DNA of 64,000 nucleotides, taken from Rhizobium leguminosarum (GTDB lineage: Bacteria; Pseudomonadota; Alphaproteobacteria; Rhizobiales; Rhizobiaceae). The position numbers were made by a program, and so were the translations under genes. Below are positions 62,924-64,000 of this stretch, one piece after another. The notes below the pieces were generated by a model that was given only the letters and a program-made list of their open reading frames with translations, was not told where the DNA came from and made no database searches. Each line of letters begins with the position of its first letter. Position 1 is the first letter of the stretch. The stretch is taken from assembly GCF_002953715.1 (NCBI RefSeq), contig NZ_CP025015.1, positions 186,001 through 250,000 on the forward strand, in the 5' to 3' direction.

Positions 62924-64000
62924 TCATTCGGCAGGCTGTGGTTGGGGCACGAAAGTGGTTGGGATTGCAGCTTCGTCGCGCAGATGGCCGCGGATCGTCA
63001 TAAACACGTTCCAGGCCATGACGAGACCGCCCGCCAGGTAAAGCGTTCCGCCGACCGCGCGCAGCACGTAGTAGGGGAACATCGCCGCGACCGTCTCCGC
63101 GAAGGAGTAGACGAGGAAGCCCTGGGAATTGTATTCGCGCCACATCAGCCCCTGCTGGATGCCGGCAACCCAAAGCACGGCGGCGTAGACGACGATCCCG
63201 AGGGTTGCGAGCCAGAAGTGCCAGTTGACCATCCGCAGGCTGTAGAGACGCTCGCGTCCCCATAGCTTCGGCGTCAGGTAGTAGATCGCCCCGAAGGTGA
63301 TCATTCCCACCCAGCCGAGAGCGCCGGAATGCACGTGGCCGATCGTCCATTCGGTATAGTGACTGAGCGAATTGACGGTTTTCACCGACATCATCGGGCC
63401 TTCGAAGGTCGACATCCCGTAAAAGGCGATGGCGACGATCATCATACGGATGATCGGATCGGTGCGGATCTTGTCCCAGGCGCCTGAAAGGGTCATGAGA
63501 CCGTTGATCATGCCGCCCCAGGAGGGCATCCAGAGCATTATCGAGAAAACCATGCCGAGCGTCTGAGCCCAGTCGGGCAGTGCCGTGTAGTGCAGATGAT
63601 GCGGGCCGGCCCAGATATACATGAAGATCAGCGCCCAGAAGTGGATGATCGAGAGCCGGTATGAATAGACGGGTCGGTTGGCCTGCTTCGGCACAAAGTA
63701 GTACATCATGCCCAGGAAGCCGGCGGTGAGGAAGAAGCCGACGGCGTTGTGGCCGTACCACCATTGGGTCAGTGCGTCCTGGACGCCCGAGAAGACAGAA
63801 TAGCTCTTGGAGCCAAGGAACGAGGCCGGAACCGCCAGGTTGTTGACCACGTGCAGCATCGCGATGGTGACGATGAAGGCAAGATAGAACCAGTTTGCCA
63901 CATAGATATGCGGCTCTTTGCGCTTCAGGATCGTTCCAAGATACACAGCGAGATAGGCGACCCAGACGATGGTCAGCCAGAGGTCGACGTACCACTCTGG
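62924..64000 (-). CDS. fixN: FixN, catalytic haem-copper subunit of cbb3 oxidase (5' part outside window)
   Basis: The last 358 residues are present; the frame runs off the right edge with PEWYVDLWLTIVWVAYLAVY. About 540 aa is normal, so about 180 are missing. Several transmembrane helices; GPHHLHYTALP carries the two CuB histidines and EWTIGHVHSGALGWVGM the haem ligand region. It is the catalytic subunit of the high-affinity terminal oxidase for bacteroid respiration. First of fixNOQP; the promoter is outside the window. Confidence 0.97.
   Translation of the reverse strand, partial: PEWYVDLWLTIVWVAYLAVYLGTILKRKEPHIYVANWFYLAFIVTIAMLHVVNNLAVPASFLGSKSYSVFSGVQDALTQWWYGHNAVGFFLTAGFLGMMYYFVPKQANRPVYSYRLSIIHFWALIFMYIWAGPHHLHYTALPDWAQTLGMVFSIMLWMPSWGGMINGLMTLSGAWDKIRTDPIIRMMIVAIAFYGMSTFEGPMMSVKTVNSLSHYTEWTIGHVHSGALGWVGMITFGAIYYLTPKLWGRERLYSLRMVNWHFWLATLGIVVYAAVLWVAGIQQGLMWREYNSQGFLVYSFAETVAAMFPYYVLRAVGGTLYLAGGLVMAWNVFMTIRGHLRDEAAIPTTFVPQPQPAE

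Overview
The window looks like an accessory or symbiotic replicon of a Rhizobium species (R. etli / R. leguminosarum type). It carries fixN-O-Q-P and fixG-H-I-S, an rpoN2-type sigma-54 gene, SyrB-like proteins, a truncated ACC deaminase, a decayed hemN, and many complete or broken insertion sequences, all typical of rhizobial symbiosis plasmids. No replication or conjugation genes, rRNA, tRNA or CRISPR array were found.

Region 1 (1-20.2 kb) reads as a defence and secreted-hydrolase island. At the left edge, on the minus strand, are three genes of a bacterial ubiquitin-like system: a multi-ubiquitin protein, a CEHH metal-binding/E2-associated protein and the start of a JAB peptidase; the E1/E2 part presumably lies beyond the edge. 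Divergent from it is a tightly packed run of five genes: Xre/MbcA-type antitoxin, RES toxin, a small putative zinc protein, an AddB-like nuclease and an AddA-like UvrD helicase-nuclease. Next come a PD-(D/E)XK nuclease with a membrane-anchored partner (9.3-12.6 kb), then a cluster of cell-envelope proteins (13.2-20.2 kb): a lysozyme/chitosanase-like protein, a lipoprotein, an NlpC/P60-like amidase, an SGNH hydrolase and two zinc metalloproteases.

Region 2 (20.2-36 kb) starts with an intact IS66-family element with 8-bp target duplications and a passenger gene. It then holds two related helix-turn-helix proteins around a NYN RNase and a cold-shock gene, an SRAP-domain DNA repair gene, a ligD remnant, and a well-formed small RNA of the alpha-r14 (NfeR1-like) type with three anti-Shine-Dalgarno motifs. 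An AbiEi/AbiEii toxin-antitoxin pair follows, with IS5, IS6 and IS30 remnants around it.

Region 3 (36-54 kb) is symbiosis-plasmid mosaic: an acdS fragment, a periplasmic chorismate-lyase-fold protein, a rhizopine/inositol-type sugar-binding protein, a cysteine-synthase-like enzyme, two identical IS5-family copies bracketing a thioredoxin-fold/TPR gene and an omptin protease, an inverted second copy of the thioredoxin-fold module, an ACT-domain protein, two SyrB-like proteins and a decayed hemN.

Region 4 (54-64 kb) is the microaerobic respiration block, all on the minus strand: fixN (cut by the right edge), fixO, fixQ, fixP, then a perfect FixK/FNR box, fixG, fixH, fixI, fixS and rpoN2. Together these make and mature the high-affinity cbb3 oxidase used in nodules, and supply the sigma factor for nif/fix promoters.
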